This document shows positions 7,708 to 15,221 of a stretch of DNA of 64,000 bases, piece by piece. Within the stretch, counting starts at the first letter, position 1. Every line of letters starts with the position of its first letter. Source of the stretch: Rhodobiaceae bacterium (lineage in GTDB: Bacteria; Pseudomonadota; Alphaproteobacteria; Rhizobiales; NORP267); contig JAGRLG010000040.1 of assembly GCA_020441905.1 (NCBI GenBank), positions 33,128 through 97,127 on the forward strand, in the 5' to 3' direction. Below the pieces are notes generated by a model. It saw only the letters and a program-made list of their open reading frames with translations, searched no databases and was not told the DNA's origin. A program made the position numbers and the translations under genes.

Positions 7708-7951
7708 ACGACATGAGCGGGAACGCCGCTTCGCCCGCCTCTTTTAGCTTGGGCCGAAGGTGCCTAACCATGCTTGCAACCTTCGCAGCATCCAGGTCCG
7801 ACTTGGCCTCGAATATGATCGTAACATCAAGAACCGAGTCATCCTCGTAATCTAGGCTACGTTCAACCGAAACCTTAAGAATCTTCACGCCATCAAGGCG
7901 GCTCTTGACGAGATCGCTTATTAATTTTTCGATTCGTGATTCAGAGATCAT
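7661..7951 (-). CDS. Small partner of the HEPN-like protein, unknown family
   Basis: This 96-aa protein begins MISESRIEKLISDLVKSRLDGVKILKV, has a strand-rich centre (VERSLDYEDDSVLDVTIIFEAK) and ends with KEAGEAAFPLMSFVSKNDARKLGFEAA. Small proteins of this shape sit beside HEPN-like genes in other proteobacteria, and an antitoxin or nucleotidyltransferase-like role is possible. The classic MNT motif (GSxxxG...DxD) is not visible, though a short D-rich strand is. The ATG at 7951 is preferred over 7981 because GAGGTGAGCGCC precedes it. The gene is AT-rich compared with the GTA genes and overlaps the next gene. Confidence 0.55.
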   Translation of the reverse strand: MISESRIEKLISDLVKSRLDGVKILKVSVERSLDYEDDSVLDVTIIFEAKSDLDAAKVASMVRHLRPKLKEAGEAAFPLMSFVSKNDARKLGFEAA

Positions 7952-8055
7952 GGCGCTCACCTCAGATTGGAGCCGGACCATATCAACAACCGTTCCAATA
8001 TCAAATCACGTGTCCGTAAAAATTCTTACCCCAGTTAACAATATTAGACCAGCGG

Positions 8056-8099
8056 ATCCGCAATACCAATTGGCTAGCCACTCCAAAGAAATCCGCAAT
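8056..8099. repeat. 9-bp direct repeat next to the cassette and terminase junction
   Basis: ATCCGCAAT occurs at 8056-8064 and again at 8091-8099, close to the end of the large terminase gene where the AT-rich cassette begins. Short repeats at such a junction can mark an insertion, but no matching copy was found at the portal side, so this may be chance. Confidence 0.3.
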
Positions 8100-8108
8100 G
8101 GGATCCAA

Positions 8109-9458
8109 TCAGAGCGGGCGGATCCTCGGCCCCGCCCCTCCCCCTTCCAGCATCAGGGCGGTGAGGGCCCAGACCAGGGCATCGACGCGGTCGGGGCTGC
8201 GCCCGCCCGACAGGCCGTCGGGGCCAAGGTCGCACATCTCGTCCTCGAGCTGCGGCAGGGCGCCGACATGGGCGACGCGGCGCTGCTCGTAAAGGGCGGC
8301 CACCGGCTCGGCCCTGGTCCATTTGCCCCTTGAGGCGCGCACCGCCCTGATCGGCAATTGCGGCGCGACCTGGCGCAAAACCGCCTCGGCCATCTCGCCG
8401 CCCTGGTTGACCTCGACGACGAGGCGGTCGGCGCCAAGCTCCTCGAACAGGGCGACGGCGCGGCGTGCCCAGGCCGCCGGCTTCAGCCCCCTTTCGCTGC
8501 GGTCGGCGAGCACATAGGCGCGCCCGTCCGCGCCTTTTCCCGCCGCGACAATGCCGCAGGCATCGGCGTTGCGGCCCGAGGATGCCGGCGGGTCGACGGC
8601 GACGACGACGCGGGCAAGCTCCGGCGCGGCGGTGATGCGCGCGGCCTCGATCTCGGCGCGCGACCACAGGGCGTCGGGGCGGTCTTCCAGCACTTCGCCG
8701 TCCAGTTCCTGGCGCCCCAGCCGGGTGCCCGCATAGCCCGCGACCACGGTCTTGAGGAAGGCGGGGGCGAGATTGTGGGCGTTGGCCCTGGTGGCGGCCC
8801 TGGAGAGCACGGTGTCGGGGGCGGCCATCAGCTTCCTGATCAGCGGAATGGCGCGCGGCGTCGTGGTCACGAGCTGGCGCGGCGCCTCGCCGAGGCGTAG
8901 GGCGAATTGCAGCATGTCCCAGGTCTCCTGCGCATAGCGCCACTTGGCCAGTTCGTCGCACCACGCAAGGTCGAATTGCGGGCCGCGAAGCGAGTCCGGC
9001 TCCTCGGCGGAGTACATTTCCGCCACCGCGCCATTGGGCCAGACGAGGCGGCGGCGGGCAATTTCAAGCCGAGGTTTTTCACCTATCGGGTGAACTGAAA
9101 GCAAGCCAGAAATACCATCGACCATGACCTCGCGCACGTCGGCCATGGTCTGGCCGACGAGGGCAATGCGGCCCGCCGGAGCGCTGGCGAAGGGCGGGCG
9201 CCCCAGCGCCATGGCGCGCACCCATTCGGCCCCTGCCCTGGTCTTGCCGGCGCCGCGCCCGCCCAGCATCAGCCAGGTCGTCCAGCCGCCTTCGGGAGGC
9301 ATCTGGTCGGGGCGCGCCCACAGCGGCCAGTCATGGGCGAGGAACTCAAGCTCCCTCGCGCTCAGGGCCTTCAGGAAGCGGCTCACCGCCCCGGGATCTC
9401 GCGAGGCGAGCAAATTTTCGCGCAAGCTCGGCGCGCAGGCGCTCGATGTCGCGTTCAT
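8109..9458 (-). CDS. Terminase large subunit (GTA DNA-packaging ATPase/nuclease)
   Basis: The product (up to 449 aa) pumps DNA into the head. Walker A is GGRGAGKT at residues 66-73, the Walker B segment FDLAWCDEL lies near 162-170, and the motor coupling motif VTTTPR follows. The nuclease half starts at VVVAVDPPASSGRNAD and includes DRSERG and VVEVNQGG. GTA terminases package host DNA by headful. The start is ambiguous: ATG at 9458 overlaps the small subunit gene by 113 nt and lacks a clear ribosome site, while a GTG at 9386 lies closer to the usual N-terminus. Confidence 0.92.
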   Translation of the reverse strand: MNATSSACAPSLRENLLASRDPGAVSRFLKALSARELEFLAHDWPLWARPDQMPPEGGWTTWLMLGGRGAGKTRAGAEWVRAMALGRPPFASAPAGRIALVGQTMADVREVMVDGISGLLSVHPIGEKPRLEIARRRLVWPNGAVAEMYSAEEPDSLRGPQFDLAWCDELAKWRYAQETWDMLQFALRLGEAPRQLVTTTPRAIPLIRKLMAAPDTVLSRAATRANAHNLAPAFLKTVVAGYAGTRLGRQELDGEVLEDRPDALWSRAEIEAARITAAPELARVVVAVDPPASSGRNADACGIVAAGKGADGRAYVLADRSERGLKPAAWARRAVALFEELGADRLVVEVNQGGEMAEAVLRQVAPQLPIRAVRASRGKWTRAEPVAALYEQRRVAHVGALPQLEDEMCDLGPDGLSGGRSPDRVDALVWALTALMLEGGGAGPRIRPL

Positions 9459-9876
9459 CTGGCGCGCCAGCCTCCCTTTCCTGCCCGCCGGGGCCTTTCA
9501 TGCCGTCTTCAAGTTCGATCAGCTTTTCCAGGGTGCGGGCCAGGGTCGCAAGAGTGCGCGCTTCGCGCTCTCCGGCCGGCTCCGGCTGGCCGCTGGCGCC
9601 GTTTTCGGCGGATCCGGTCTGCGGCGCGGCGGCGCCCAGATGGCGCTCAAGGCGGCGATAGAGGCTATCCAGCAGCGCCGCGCGGCCCGATTTCCCGCCG
9701 CCGCCCCCGGCCCCGCCCGCCCTGTCGCGGCGGCGCGGCCAGCCCCGCGCGGCGATGGCGCGGTATAGCGGGCCTCTGGCGACATGGTAGCGGGCGCAGA
9801 TCCTGGCGACCGGTTCGGCGCTCTCGACATAGGCGCGCCTTATCGCGGCCCAGTCGGGCGCGTCGTCACTTTCCAT
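9346..9876 (-). CDS. Probable small terminase-like protein (GTA gp1-like)
   Basis: The 176-aa product has an N-terminal helix-turn-helix-like segment (WAAIRRAYVESAEPVARICARYHVARGPLYRAIAARGW), a Gly/Arg linker, and a helical C-terminal half (LARTLEKLIELEDGMKG). The position directly upstream of the large terminase and the DNA-binding N-terminus fit a small terminase subunit. In GTAs this protein is often modified so that it does not recognise a specific pac site. The low-complexity linker is long and unusual. Confidence 0.7.
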   Translation of the reverse strand: MESDDAPDWAAIRRAYVESAEPVARICARYHVARGPLYRAIAARGWPRRRDRAGGAGGGGGKSGRAALLDSLYRRLERHLGAAAPQTGSAENGASGQPEPAGEREARTLATLARTLEKLIELEDGMKGPGGQEREAGAPDERDIERLRAELARKFARLARSRGGEPLPEGPEREGA

Positions 9877-9944
9877 GCGTTCTTCATTTCCGGATTATGG
9901 GTCCCGGTTCGGGGAGCCTGGATGAAGTCCTCGCCGGCCTGGGC

Positions 9945-9994
9945 AAAAAGAAAACCGCCGCGCAGGATCCCGGCGGCGGCAACGGCGGCGGTTT
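9945..9994 (-). terminator. Terminator or attenuator in the GTA leader
   Basis: Read on the minus strand, a perfect 10-bp stem (AAACCGCCGC / GCGGCGGTTT) with a 23-nt loop is followed by TTCTTTTT. It lies upstream of the small terminase gene and downstream of the likely promoter region. At this position it could act as an attenuator that keeps GTA expression low unless it is overridden. Confidence 0.65.
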
Positions 9995-10108
9995 CCACCC
10001 CCGGGGGATTTTGTGGCCAAGATAGCCTAGGCGGCCGGAAAGAGCGCCGCCGCCAATTGTGGCGGGCTGTGAACGCAACTGTCCGACCATAGCTGTTTTG
10101 TACCAGTT

Positions 10109-10121
10109 CACCGTGACGGTG
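10109..10121. promoter_or_regulatory. Palindrome (possible operator) upstream of the GTA leader
   Basis: CACCGT-G-ACGGTG is a perfect 6+1+6 palindrome, and GTT...AAC flanks extend it imperfectly. It lies in a short AT-richer stretch (about 10085-10165), the only plausible promoter region for the minus-strand GTA cluster before the repeat arrays. A regulator binding here could control the cluster. No -35/-10 pair was strong enough to call. Confidence 0.4.
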
Positions 10122-10205
10122 TCAACACAAACTTTTCCTATTTCGTAAATTTTTTCGGGAGTTTTTTTGCCGGGTCTGCCGGCGGGCGCTGGAGCGCCAC
10201 CAGCG

Positions 10206-10245
10206 GAGGGCGACTGAGGGCAACTGAGGGCGATTGAGGGCGGCG
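10206..10245. repeat. Tandem array, 10-bp unit GAGGGCGACT
   Basis: Four consecutive 10-mers begin GAGGGC: GAGGGCGACT, GAGGGCAACT, GAGGGCGATT, GAGGGCGGCG. The first three differ from the first copy by no more than one base each, and the fourth is degenerate. Confidence 0.8.
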
Positions 10246-10281
10246 GAAGGAAGAGCCGGCCGGGCATCGCGCCATCTTGCA

Positions 10282-10380
10282 GGCAGCCCGTCTTCGGGGC
10301 AGCCCGCCTTGGGGGCAGCCCGTCTTGGGGGGCAGCCCGTCTTGGGGGGCAGCCCATCTTCGGGGCAGCCGATCCTTGAG
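10282..10380. repeat. Tandem array, six 16-17-bp units starting GGCAGCC
   Basis: Six units begin at 10282, 10298, 10314, 10331, 10348 and 10364, with a consensus near GGCAGCCCGTCTTGGGG. Units vary in a few bases and in the length of the G run. There are no spacers, so this is not a CRISPR. A 10-base core, CTTGGGGGCA, is shared in reverse complement with the array at 60865-60928. Confidence 0.85.
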
Positions 10381-10463
10381 GGGGGTGCCGGTCTACAGCG
10401 TCATCCGGTCAACCGCCGCCAGCCTGGCTTGCCGGTCCTGCAAGTCCTGCCGGTCAAGCCGGC

Positions 10464-10499
10464 CCTGCGGGTCTGGCCGGTCCTGCGGGTCTGGCCGGT
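10464..10499. repeat. Tandem array, 18-bp unit, two perfect copies
   Basis: CCTGCGGGTCTGGCCGGT occurs twice in succession. Degenerate versions (CCGGTCCTGC, CCTGCCGGTC) extend to about 10428 on the left and 10505 on the right. It lies immediately after the 16-17-bp array. Confidence 0.75.
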
Positions 10500-10535
10500 C
10501 TGGCGCAGTATGGTTCGGGTCCTGGCCGGTGGGGA

Positions 10536-11003
10536 TTATTTCCAGCCCCGGTCGGTGCCGGGGCGGATCAGGATATGGTCTTGAAGGTCGTCCTCGTCGA
10601 TGCCCTCTTCGCCGATGGCGAAGCCGCGCACCGAAATACCGGCCTCGTGCACGCTTTCGCGGCGGCCGGAATTCAGCGGATGCCAGGAAGGGAGCGGCCT
10701 GCCCTCGCCGATCAGCCGGTAGGCGCAGGTTTCGGGCAGCCAGCCCAGCGTGGCGACAGCCTCGGGGGTAAGGTCGAGACAGCCGGGAATGCGCGCCGTG
10801 CGATGGGCGTAATCGGTGCAACGGCAGCTCGCAATGTCCAGAAACTCGCAGGCGACCCTGGTATAGGCCAGTTCGAGGGTGTCTTCATCTTCAAGCTTGA
10901 TAAGGCAGCACTGGCCGCAGCCGTCGCACAGCTGCTCCCACTCCTCGCCGCTCATTTCAGACAGTTTCTTGCTCTGCCAGAAGGGCGCCTTGCCACTTGT
11001 CAT
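10536..11003 (-). CDS. YcgN/UPF0260 family cysteine-cluster protein
   Basis: This 155-aa soluble protein has the cysteine clusters of the YcgN (YkgJ-related) family: CDGCGQCC near residues 28-35, then ACEFLD...CRCTDYAHRTARIPGC. The opening FWQSKKLSEMSGEEWEQLCDGCG is almost diagnostic. The family is predicted to bind iron or zinc; its physiological role is not established. The ATG at 11003 opens MTSGKAPFWQ, the expected N-terminus; the reading frame upstream is not coding-like. It is alone, with tandem arrays downstream. Confidence 0.9.
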   Translation of the reverse strand: MTSGKAPFWQSKKLSEMSGEEWEQLCDGCGQCCLIKLEDEDTLELAYTRVACEFLDIASCRCTDYAHRTARIPGCLDLTPEAVATLGWLPETCAYRLIGEGRPLPSWHPLNSGRRESVHEAGISVRGFAIGEEGIDEDDLQDHILIRPGTDRGWK

Positions 11004-11097
11004 CTTCCGCCTCGGATCTGCCGGCCCCTGCCCCGGCATAGCGCGGAACGGGCCCGCGCGCCGCCCGGCAACAATGGCAGGATATATCCTATGCGGC

Positions 11098-11364
11098 TCA
11101 GAGAAACTCAATGCCGGCGGCGCGCCCCATGCGCCAGGCGATGCGCCCGCCGACGGGCTTGGCAAGACCGTCGATCTGAAGCGATATCCTGTCGGGCAGT
11201 TCATCGATGCGGCTGGTCACGATACGGCAGCCGCTCTTGTGGGCGTCGCGAATCATGCAGCGGACGGACAGCGAACTTCCGGTGCCCGTCGCCGTCGCCC
11301 ACAAGGCGACCGCGCGGCGTTTGCGGGTGCGTTGTTCGCGGCCTTGCGGTTGGGGATCTTTCAT
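11098..11364 (-). CDS. PilZ-like small protein
   Basis: The 88-aa product is a minimal PilZ-like barrel: RKRRAVALWATATGTG at the start, CMIRDAHKSGCRIVTSRIDELPDRISLQI in the middle, and a closing GRIAWRMGRAAGIEFL. PilZ domains bind cyclic di-GMP through RxxxR and (D/N)xSxxG. Here an Arg-rich patch is present but the second motif reads DAHKSG, so binding may be lost. Similar single-domain proteins are common in Hyphomicrobiales. Target unknown. Confidence 0.7.
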   Translation of the reverse strand: MKDPQPQGREQRTRKRRAVALWATATGTGSSLSVRCMIRDAHKSGCRIVTSRIDELPDRISLQIDGLAKPVGGRIAWRMGRAAGIEFL

Positions 11365-11477
11365 CTGGCGGGCATCTTGTGCTGCTGTCGTGCGTTGCCG
11401 CGGCGGGCATGGCTTCTTATCTAGCGCGGTGAAGTAAACTGGCCGTAAAAGCCGCGCCTTGCGAAGGCGGACAGGCC

Positions 11478-11502
11478 CCGGGCGGCAAAAAAATCCGCCC
11501 GG
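11478..11502. repeat. Inverted repeat upstream of PBP1A
   Basis: CCGGGCGG and CCGCCCGG form a perfect 8-bp stem around a nine-base A-rich loop. No T tract follows on either strand, so it is not a standard terminator. It lies between the PilZ-like gene and the divergent penicillin-binding protein gene. Confidence 0.5.
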
Positions 11503-11603
11503 CGCGGCGGGCGCGGCGGCGAGAAAGGCGACAGGGGCGCGAGCGGGATGATATATAACGATGGCGCTGTCCGCGCACCGGGGGCGAAAAGGACAAAAGG
11601 TCG

Positions 11604-13910
11604 GTGAAAGGCCGGAAAATGGGACACAAGCCCAAAGTCAAGCGGATGCGGCTGCTGGAGTTCGATTCCTGGATCGACTCAACCCTTTACGACACGCTCC
11701 ATATGCTGCGGGACAGGTACGACGCCTATTCGGCTTGGATTGCCCGCTTTCATGTTTCCGGCCTGCGCCGCGTCATCATCGAGCTGGTGTCCGACGCGAC
11801 CTCCTTTTCCATTGTCGGCGGCATCCTCATGCTGGCGCTGGCCCAGCCCGCTTTCGAGGAAACCGACGACGCCTGGCGCAGTTCGAACCAGTATTCGGTC
11901 AATTTTACCGACCGCTACGGCCGCCCGATCGGCAAGCGCGGACTGCTGCACAACGATGCGGTGCCGCTGGATGAGATTCCCGATCACATGATCAAGGCCG
12001 CCCTGGCCACCGAAGACCGGCGCTTTTTCGAGCATTTCGGCATCGACGTCATCGGCCTGTTCCGGGCCATGTCGGAAAATGTCCGCGCCCATGGCGTGGT
12101 TCAGGGCGGTTCGACCCTGACCCAGCAGTTGGCAAAGAACTTGTTCCTGACCCCGGAGCGCACGCTCGACCGCAAGATCAAGGAAGCCTTTCTCGCCCTC
12201 TGGCTGGAAGCGCGCCTGACCAAGCGTGAAATACTGAAGCTCTATCTGGACCGCGCCTATCTTGGCGGCGGCACGGTCGGCGTCGATGCCGCGGCGGAGT
12301 ATTATTTCGGAAAGTCGGTGCGCGACGTCACCCTGGCGGAGGCGGCGATGCTGGCCGGGTTGTTCAAGGCGCCGACCCGCTTTGCCCCCCATCTCAATCT
12401 TCCCGCGGCCCGCGCCAGAGCCAATGTGGTGCTCGACAACATGGTGGAATCGGGCTTTCTCACCGAAGGTCAGGCCTATGGCGCCCGCCAGCGCCCGGCG
12501 ACGATTGTCGACCGCAGCGAAAACGAAGTGCCCAACTATTTCCTCGACTGGGCATTCTCGGAGGTTCAGCGTCTCAACAAGGGCAACGACTTCGTGCTGA
12601 CAGTCAAGACCACCGTCGATATGACGATCCAGCGCGCGGCGGAAGCGGCCATCGAATCGGCGCTGCGCCAGAACGGGCCGCGCTACGGCGCCGAACAGGC
12701 CGCCATGGTGGTGATGGATCTCGATGGCGCGGTGCGCGGCATGGTCGGCGGCCGCGACTACGGCGAAAGCCAGTTCAACCGCGCCGTCGACGCGCTGCGC
12801 CAGCCGGGATCCTCGTTCAAGCCCTTCACCTATCTGACAGCGCTGATGAACGGCTTCACGCCGGAGTCGGTGGTTGTCGACGCGCCGATCACGATCGGCA
12901 ACTGGTCGCCGAAGAATTATGGCCGCTCCTATCGCGGGCCGGTCACGCTGACCACGGCCTTGACCCATTCCATCAATACCATCCCGGTGCGGCTTTCGCA
13001 GTCGTTCGGCCGCGACAAGATAGCCGAAACCGCCCACAAGATGGGCATTCGCAGCAATATCGTGGTAACCCGGGCGCTGCCGCTGGGCGTCGCCGAGGTG
13101 ACCGTTCTCGACATGACCAGCTCCTATGCCGCATTTGCCAATGGCGGCAAGCAGGCGACAGGTTACGCGGTGCTGGAGATCCGCAATTCCAATGACGAGA
13201 TTATCTATGATCGCCGCCGGGACGAACCCCCGGCGCCGCAATTGATCGAACCCCAATATGCCGCCCAGCTCAATTTCATGCTCAGCCATGTCCCCGAATT
13301 CGGCACTGGGCGGCGGGCGCAACTCGACTTCACGGTTGCTGCCGGCAAGACAGGGACGACGCAGGCTTATCGCGACGCATGGTTCATGGGATATACCGGC
13401 AAGTACTGCGCCGGCGTGTGGTTCGGCAATGACGATTTCACCTCAACGCACAGAATGACGGGCGGGTCGCTGCCGGCCATGACGTGGAAGGAAGTCATGG
13501 CGCTGATTCACACCGAGCAGGATATCCTGCCCATTGTCGGTGCCATTGACCCCAGAGGCATCATGCCAACGCCGGAGGAAACCGCGATTGCCGACGCCGA
13601 GGGGCGGCCCAGCGCCACCCAACTGGGGCTGACGGCGCGGCCATCGACGCTTTCGGAGCGCATGATCCGCACCCTGGACCATCTGGAAAAGCTGTTTTCC
13701 GATGCGCCCCCGGTTACCGCGAATAGCGGTCCCTCGGCGGCGCGCGAGGAAGGCCCCGGCTCCTTCAGCCTGAACCGGCGCGAGGGCGCAACCCGGGCCA
13801 GCCAGGATGAGGCGGATACCGGCTCCATCGGCAAGGGGCCTCAGGGCGCGCTCAAGGCAGCCGAGGGGCCGAACCAGCGCGGCGGCAATCCGCCACTGGA
13901 GCTGCGTTGA
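11604..13910 (+). CDS. Penicillin-binding protein 1A family (transglycosylase/transpeptidase)
   Basis: This 768-aa bifunctional enzyme polymerises and cross-links peptidoglycan. A membrane anchor lies near residues 66-82. The glycosyltransferase domain has EDRRFFEHFGID (Glu137) and QGGSTLTQQLAKN. The transpeptidase has SSFK at 403-406 (Ser403 nucleophile), SIN at 456-458 and KTGTT at 582-586. The last 130 residues are a low-complexity tail. The cytoplasmic N-terminus (60 residues) is longer than in E. coli PBP1A. The start is either GTG at 11604 or ATG at 11619; the latter has AAAGG at good spacing. The two small exported-protein genes that follow may belong to the same unit. Confidence 0.95.
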   Translation: MKGRKMGHKPKVKRMRLLEFDSWIDSTLYDTLHMLRDRYDAYSAWIARFHVSGLRRVIIELVSDATSFSIVGGILMLALAQPAFEETDDAWRSSNQYSVNFTDRYGRPIGKRGLLHNDAVPLDEIPDHMIKAALATEDRRFFEHFGIDVIGLFRAMSENVRAHGVVQGGSTLTQQLAKNLFLTPERTLDRKIKEAFLALWLEARLTKREILKLYLDRAYLGGGTVGVDAAAEYYFGKSVRDVTLAEAAMLAGLFKAPTRFAPHLNLPAARARANVVLDNMVESGFLTEGQAYGARQRPATIVDRSENEVPNYFLDWAFSEVQRLNKGNDFVLTVKTTVDMTIQRAAEAAIESALRQNGPRYGAEQAAMVVMDLDGAVRGMVGGRDYGESQFNRAVDALRQPGSSFKPFTYLTALMNGFTPESVVVDAPITIGNWSPKNYGRSYRGPVTLTTALTHSINTIPVRLSQSFGRDKIAETAHKMGIRSNIVVTRALPLGVAEVTVLDMTSSYAAFANGGKQATGYAVLEIRNSNDEIIYDRRRDEPPAPQLIEPQYAAQLNFMLSHVPEFGTGRRAQLDFTVAAGKTGTTQAYRDAWFMGYTGKYCAGVWFGNDDFTSTHRMTGGSLPAMTWKEVMALIHTEQDILPIVGAIDPRGIMPTPEETAIADAEGRPSATQLGLTARPSTLSERMIRTLDHLEKLFSDAPPVTANSGPSAAREEGPGSFSLNRREGATRASQDEADTGSIGKGPQGALKAAEGPNQRGGNPPLELR

Positions 13911-13956
13911 TGGCGGATAGGCGACAGCGGCCACAAGACGGGCCAACGGGGAGGCA

Positions 13957-14604
13957 ATGAGTTTTTTTTCGGGTGGGGTAAGGGCGCTGCGCCGCATTCG
14001 TGCCGACAGCGCCCGCGACTGGCAGCCATGGAGCAACCGCTTCAACCTGGCCATGGCGCTGGCGATCTCGGTGGTGGCCGGGCTCGGCGGAACATGGTTC
14101 GTGCTGGCGTCCAGCCGGGGCATACGAGCGATAGAATCCGGGCCGTGGCGGGCGGTGATCGAGATTGGCAGCGCGCAGGCCAACCCCTATGCGCGCGCAA
14201 TCATTGCCCGCCAGGGCTCGGCGCCGATGCTGGCCGCCGAACTGATCTCATTCACCGCGGCGCGCGATTCCCTGGGCGGTCAGCTGCGCAGCGGTTGCGT
14301 GTATCAGCTGCGCGGCACGCAGATCGAAACCCGCCTATGGACACTCGCGGTCCTCGATTCGAAAGGCCATATCCTGCCCGCCGACGGCGGCCGGCACCAG
14401 ATCACCAGCCTCGATGTCGTGCGCGAGCCCGACGGCTCATTCGAGATAGCCCTGGCCGAACGGGCCACCCCCGGCAATTGGCTGGCGACGGGCCGCGACC
14501 ACAAATTGTCGTTGTCGATGCGCCTTTACGATACGCCGCTCTTTGCCAATGGCGGCCTTGCCAGCCTGGCCATGCCGGAAATCGTTCCGGTGCGCTGTTC
14601 TTGA
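13957..14604 (+). CDS. DUF1214 domain protein
   Basis: The 215-aa protein has one N-terminal membrane helix (LAMALAISVVAGLGGTWFVLA, around residues 31-51) and a periplasmic DUF1214 domain: YARAIIARQGSAPMLAAELISF, DSKGHILP, and GNWLATGRDHKLSLSMRLYDTP. DUF1214 proteins often pair with DUF1254 proteins, as here. Their function is unknown. The DUF1254 gene starts 14 nt downstream, so the two are probably co-transcribed. Confidence 0.85.
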   Translation: MSFFSGGVRALRRIRADSARDWQPWSNRFNLAMALAISVVAGLGGTWFVLASSRGIRAIESGPWRAVIEIGSAQANPYARAIIARQGSAPMLAAELISFTAARDSLGGQLRSGCVYQLRGTQIETRLWTLAVLDSKGHILPADGGRHQITSLDVVREPDGSFEIALAERATPGNWLATGRDHKLSLSMRLYDTPLFANGGLASLAMPEIVPVRCS

Positions 14605-14617
14605 GGAGGCAAGGCAG

Positions 14618-15217
14618 ATGAAATCGGTCCTCCTCTCCGTCGTCGCCGGCCTGATCCTCGGCGCGCTCATTCATATCGCTTCGATCCTGACAATCCCATG
14701 GGCGGCGGAAAACAACGCGTGGTCGCGGCTAAGGGGGCTGGCGGAGATCAACGAAGTGCGGCGCATCGAACCCGATGCCAGCGGAAAGTCGGATCTGCCG
14801 GACTTGGATCCCGCGATGCATTATGCGGTCTGCCACTATGATCTCGCCCGCGGGCCATTGCAGATCCGTGCCCCGGTGCCCCGCACCTATTGGTCGCTGG
14901 CGCTCTATGACCGCCTTGGCATCAACTACTATGTCATCAACGACCGGATCGTCGGGCCGGGCGAGCTGGAAGTCTGGGTGGCGAACAAGACCCAATTGCT
15001 CGAAATCGAACCCGAGGACAGCGAAAATTCCGGGACATCGGGAGAAGGCGAAAGCAAGGACAGGTTGATCGTCGGCGCGCCCCGGCAGCAGGGCTTTGCC
15101 GTTTTCCGCCTGCTGGTCCCCGGCGCGAGCTTCGAACAGACGGTCGAACAGGCCCTCTCCGGCACCAGTTGCGCCACCATCATCCTGCCGGGCGCGCCGG
15201 GGGCGGGCAACGGCTAG
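14618..15217 (+). CDS. DUF1254 domain protein
   Basis: The 199-aa protein begins with a signal-anchor (SVLLSVVAGLILGALIHIASILT) and continues with the DUF1254 pattern MHYAVCHYDLARGPLQIRAPVPRTYWSLALYDRLGINYYVIND, ending GFAVFRLLVPGASFEQTVEQAL. The ATG at 14618 follows a GAGGAGGCAAGGCAG ribosome region. It pairs with the preceding DUF1214 gene. The reaction is unknown. It is convergent with the lipoprotein gene that follows. Confidence 0.85.
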   Translation: MKSVLLSVVAGLILGALIHIASILTIPWAAENNAWSRLRGLAEINEVRRIEPDASGKSDLPDLDPAMHYAVCHYDLARGPLQIRAPVPRTYWSLALYDRLGINYYVINDRIVGPGELEVWVANKTQLLEIEPEDSENSGTSGEGESKDRLIVGAPRQQGFAVFRLLVPGASFEQTVEQALSGTSCATIILPGAPGAGNG

Positions 15218-15221
15218 GCCG

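Larger units (their letters stand above)
10025..10535. other. Non-coding region upstream of the GTA with tandem arrays
   Basis: About 500 bases hold no credible gene. The region contains the GTA promoter candidate, a palindrome, and three adjacent GC-rich tandem arrays with periods of 10, 16-17 and 18 bp. Long reading frames through the arrays are Pro/Arg/Gly-rich translations of the repeats and lack start signals. Confidence 0.7.

Noticed and set aside
9884..10357. 157-codon minus frame through the tandem arrays
   Set aside because: The protein is a translation of repeats (Pro/Arg/Ala-rich) and crosses a terminator hairpin.
10282..10380. Possible CRISPR array
   Set aside because: The units are only 16-17 bp, have no unique spacers and there are no cas genes.
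11531..11560. Promoter candidate (TATAAC at 11554) before the penicillin-binding protein gene
   Set aside because: No acceptable -35 element at the right distance.
11679..13322. 547-codon antisense frame over the penicillin-binding protein gene
   Set aside because: It mirrors the coding strand, has no ribosome site, and its translation has no family features; GC-rich genes often leave long antisense frames.
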